Source: Bacteroidales bacterium (GTDB lineage: Bacteria; Bacteroidota; Bacteroidia; Bacteroidales; JAGOPY01). Taken from it: a stretch of DNA of 6,871 bases. The DNA lies in contig DAOWEV010000241.1 in NCBI GenBank assembly GCA_030638325.1, positions 1 through 6,871 of the forward strand, in the 5' to 3' direction. Each line of letters starts with the position of its first letter. The stretch's first letter is position 1. Under the pieces are notes generated by a model. It saw only the letters and a list, made by a program, of their open reading frames with translations, did no database searches and had not been told where the DNA came from. Both the position numbers and the translations under genes were made by a program. This document shows, one piece after another, positions 6,257 to 6,871 of the stretch.

Positions 6257-6871
6257 ATGATAAAACTAATACGAATATTATTACTGAGCCTGACAGTCAG
6301 CCTGATAGCACTGACATCACTGGCCCAGACAGGGACCCTCAAGGGAACCATCACCGACAAGAAATCGGGGGAAACCCTTCCGGGGGTAAATATTATCGTG
6401 CAAGGCACTACCATCGGTGTAGCTTCTGATATTGACGGGAATTATGTAATCGACAATGTGCCGGCCGGACAGCAGACCATTCTGGCAAGTTTTATTGGAT
6501 TTGAGAGTGTCTCAAACGAGGTAATGGTTGAGGCCGGAAAATCTTTGACGCTTGATTTCTCCATAGGAGAAGATATGATGATGCTGGATGAGCTCGTTGT
6601 GGTGGGTTATGGAACTAAAAGGAAGAGAGACATTACCAGTTCCATCTCCAAGATCAGCATGGATGAGCTGCAGGAAATCCCGGTGACCAACCTGGAAAAT
6701 GCTTTACAGGGCCGTGCCGCCGGAGTCCAGGTGACCCAGGACAACGGTATGGCAGGAGCTCCGGTGACCATCCGTGTCAGGGGGACATCATCACTTGTTA
6801 CCAGCAGCCAGCCATTGTATGTTGTTGACGGAGTGCCTATCGTTGTCAAAAGCCTCCTTACCAGTAGTGGT
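6257..6871 (+). CDS. SusC-like TonB-dependent outer-membrane receptor, N-terminal part (truncated by window end)
   Basis: The frame from the ATG is open for 205 codons and leaves the window without a stop. SusC-like proteins are usually about 1000 residues, so roughly a fifth is seen. Residues 1-23 are a signal peptide (SLA/Q). Residues about 26-103 are a carboxypeptidase-regulatory-like domain (GTITDKKSGETLPGVNIIV, DIDGNY, VPAG, FIGFES). The probable TonB box is LDELVVVGYG (110-119). The plug domain begins after it, with ENALQGRAAGVQV (147-159), IRVRGTSS (172-179) and the SusC signature QPLYVVDGVPI (185-195). It should import oligosaccharides or other ligands using TonB energy; a SusD-like lipoprotein is expected downstream but is outside the window. 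Substrate is unknown; alpha-glucan products are suggested only by the divergent amylase genes. There is no strong Shine-Dalgarno, only an A-rich leader, as usual in this phylum. Confidence 0.93.
   Translation, partial: MIKLIRILLLSLTVSLIALTSLAQTGTLKGTITDKKSGETLPGVNIIVQGTTIGVASDIDGNYVIDNVPAGQQTILASFIGFESVSNEVMVEAGKSLTLDFSIGEDMMMLDELVVVGYGTKRKRDITSSISKISMDELQEIPVTNLENALQGRAAGVQVTQDNGMAGAPVTIRVRGTSSLVTSSQPLYVVDGVPIVVKSLLTSSG

Noticed and set aside
6607..6849. Minus-strand open frame of 80 codons
   Set aside because: It is antisense to the SusC-like reading frame, which shows unmistakable TonB-box and plug motifs; the reverse frame has no protein-like features.

Overview
The window looks like a piece of a Bacteroidetes (Bacteroidota) chromosome. 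Three things point there: two proteins end in type IX secretion (T9SS) type A sorting domains, one gene encodes a SusC-like TonB-dependent receptor with the usual N-terminal carboxypeptidase-regulatory-like domain, and sequences matching the Bacteroidetes -7 element (TAnnTTTG) lie upstream of two genes. No gene could be tied to a species or a named locus.

Layout. On the minus strand lie a GH13 alpha-amylase-family enzyme (108..2936) and, upstream of it, a modular non-catalytic protein (3317..5299). Both have signal peptides and T9SS tails, so both are probably displayed on, or released from, the outer surface. A clear intrinsic terminator (3261..3294) and a 380-bp spacer separate them. The spacer also carries a large imperfect inverted repeat (about 3015..3176) with a perfect short palindrome inside one arm. 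On the plus strand, diverging from a 236-bp AT-rich region, are a small outer-membrane beta-barrel protein (5536..6213) and, 43 bp later, the first 205 codons of a SusC-like receptor (6257 to the window end, incomplete).

How they may work together. The amylase and the modular protein share a related N-terminal module of about 125 residues, and the modular protein adds three tandem beta-sandwich repeats resembling carbohydrate-binding E-set domains. The simplest reading is a surface alpha-glucan (starch or glycogen) system: one protein binds the polysaccharide, one cleaves it, and the divergent receptor could import the products. The link to the receptor rests on adjacency only; no SusD-like partner, regulator or second glycosidase is visible here. 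I see no RNA genes, CRISPR array, insertion sequence or clear novel defence or mobile system. The least explained pieces are the intergenic inverted repeat, the shared N-terminal module and a coding-like open frame running past the amylase stop codon at the left edge.
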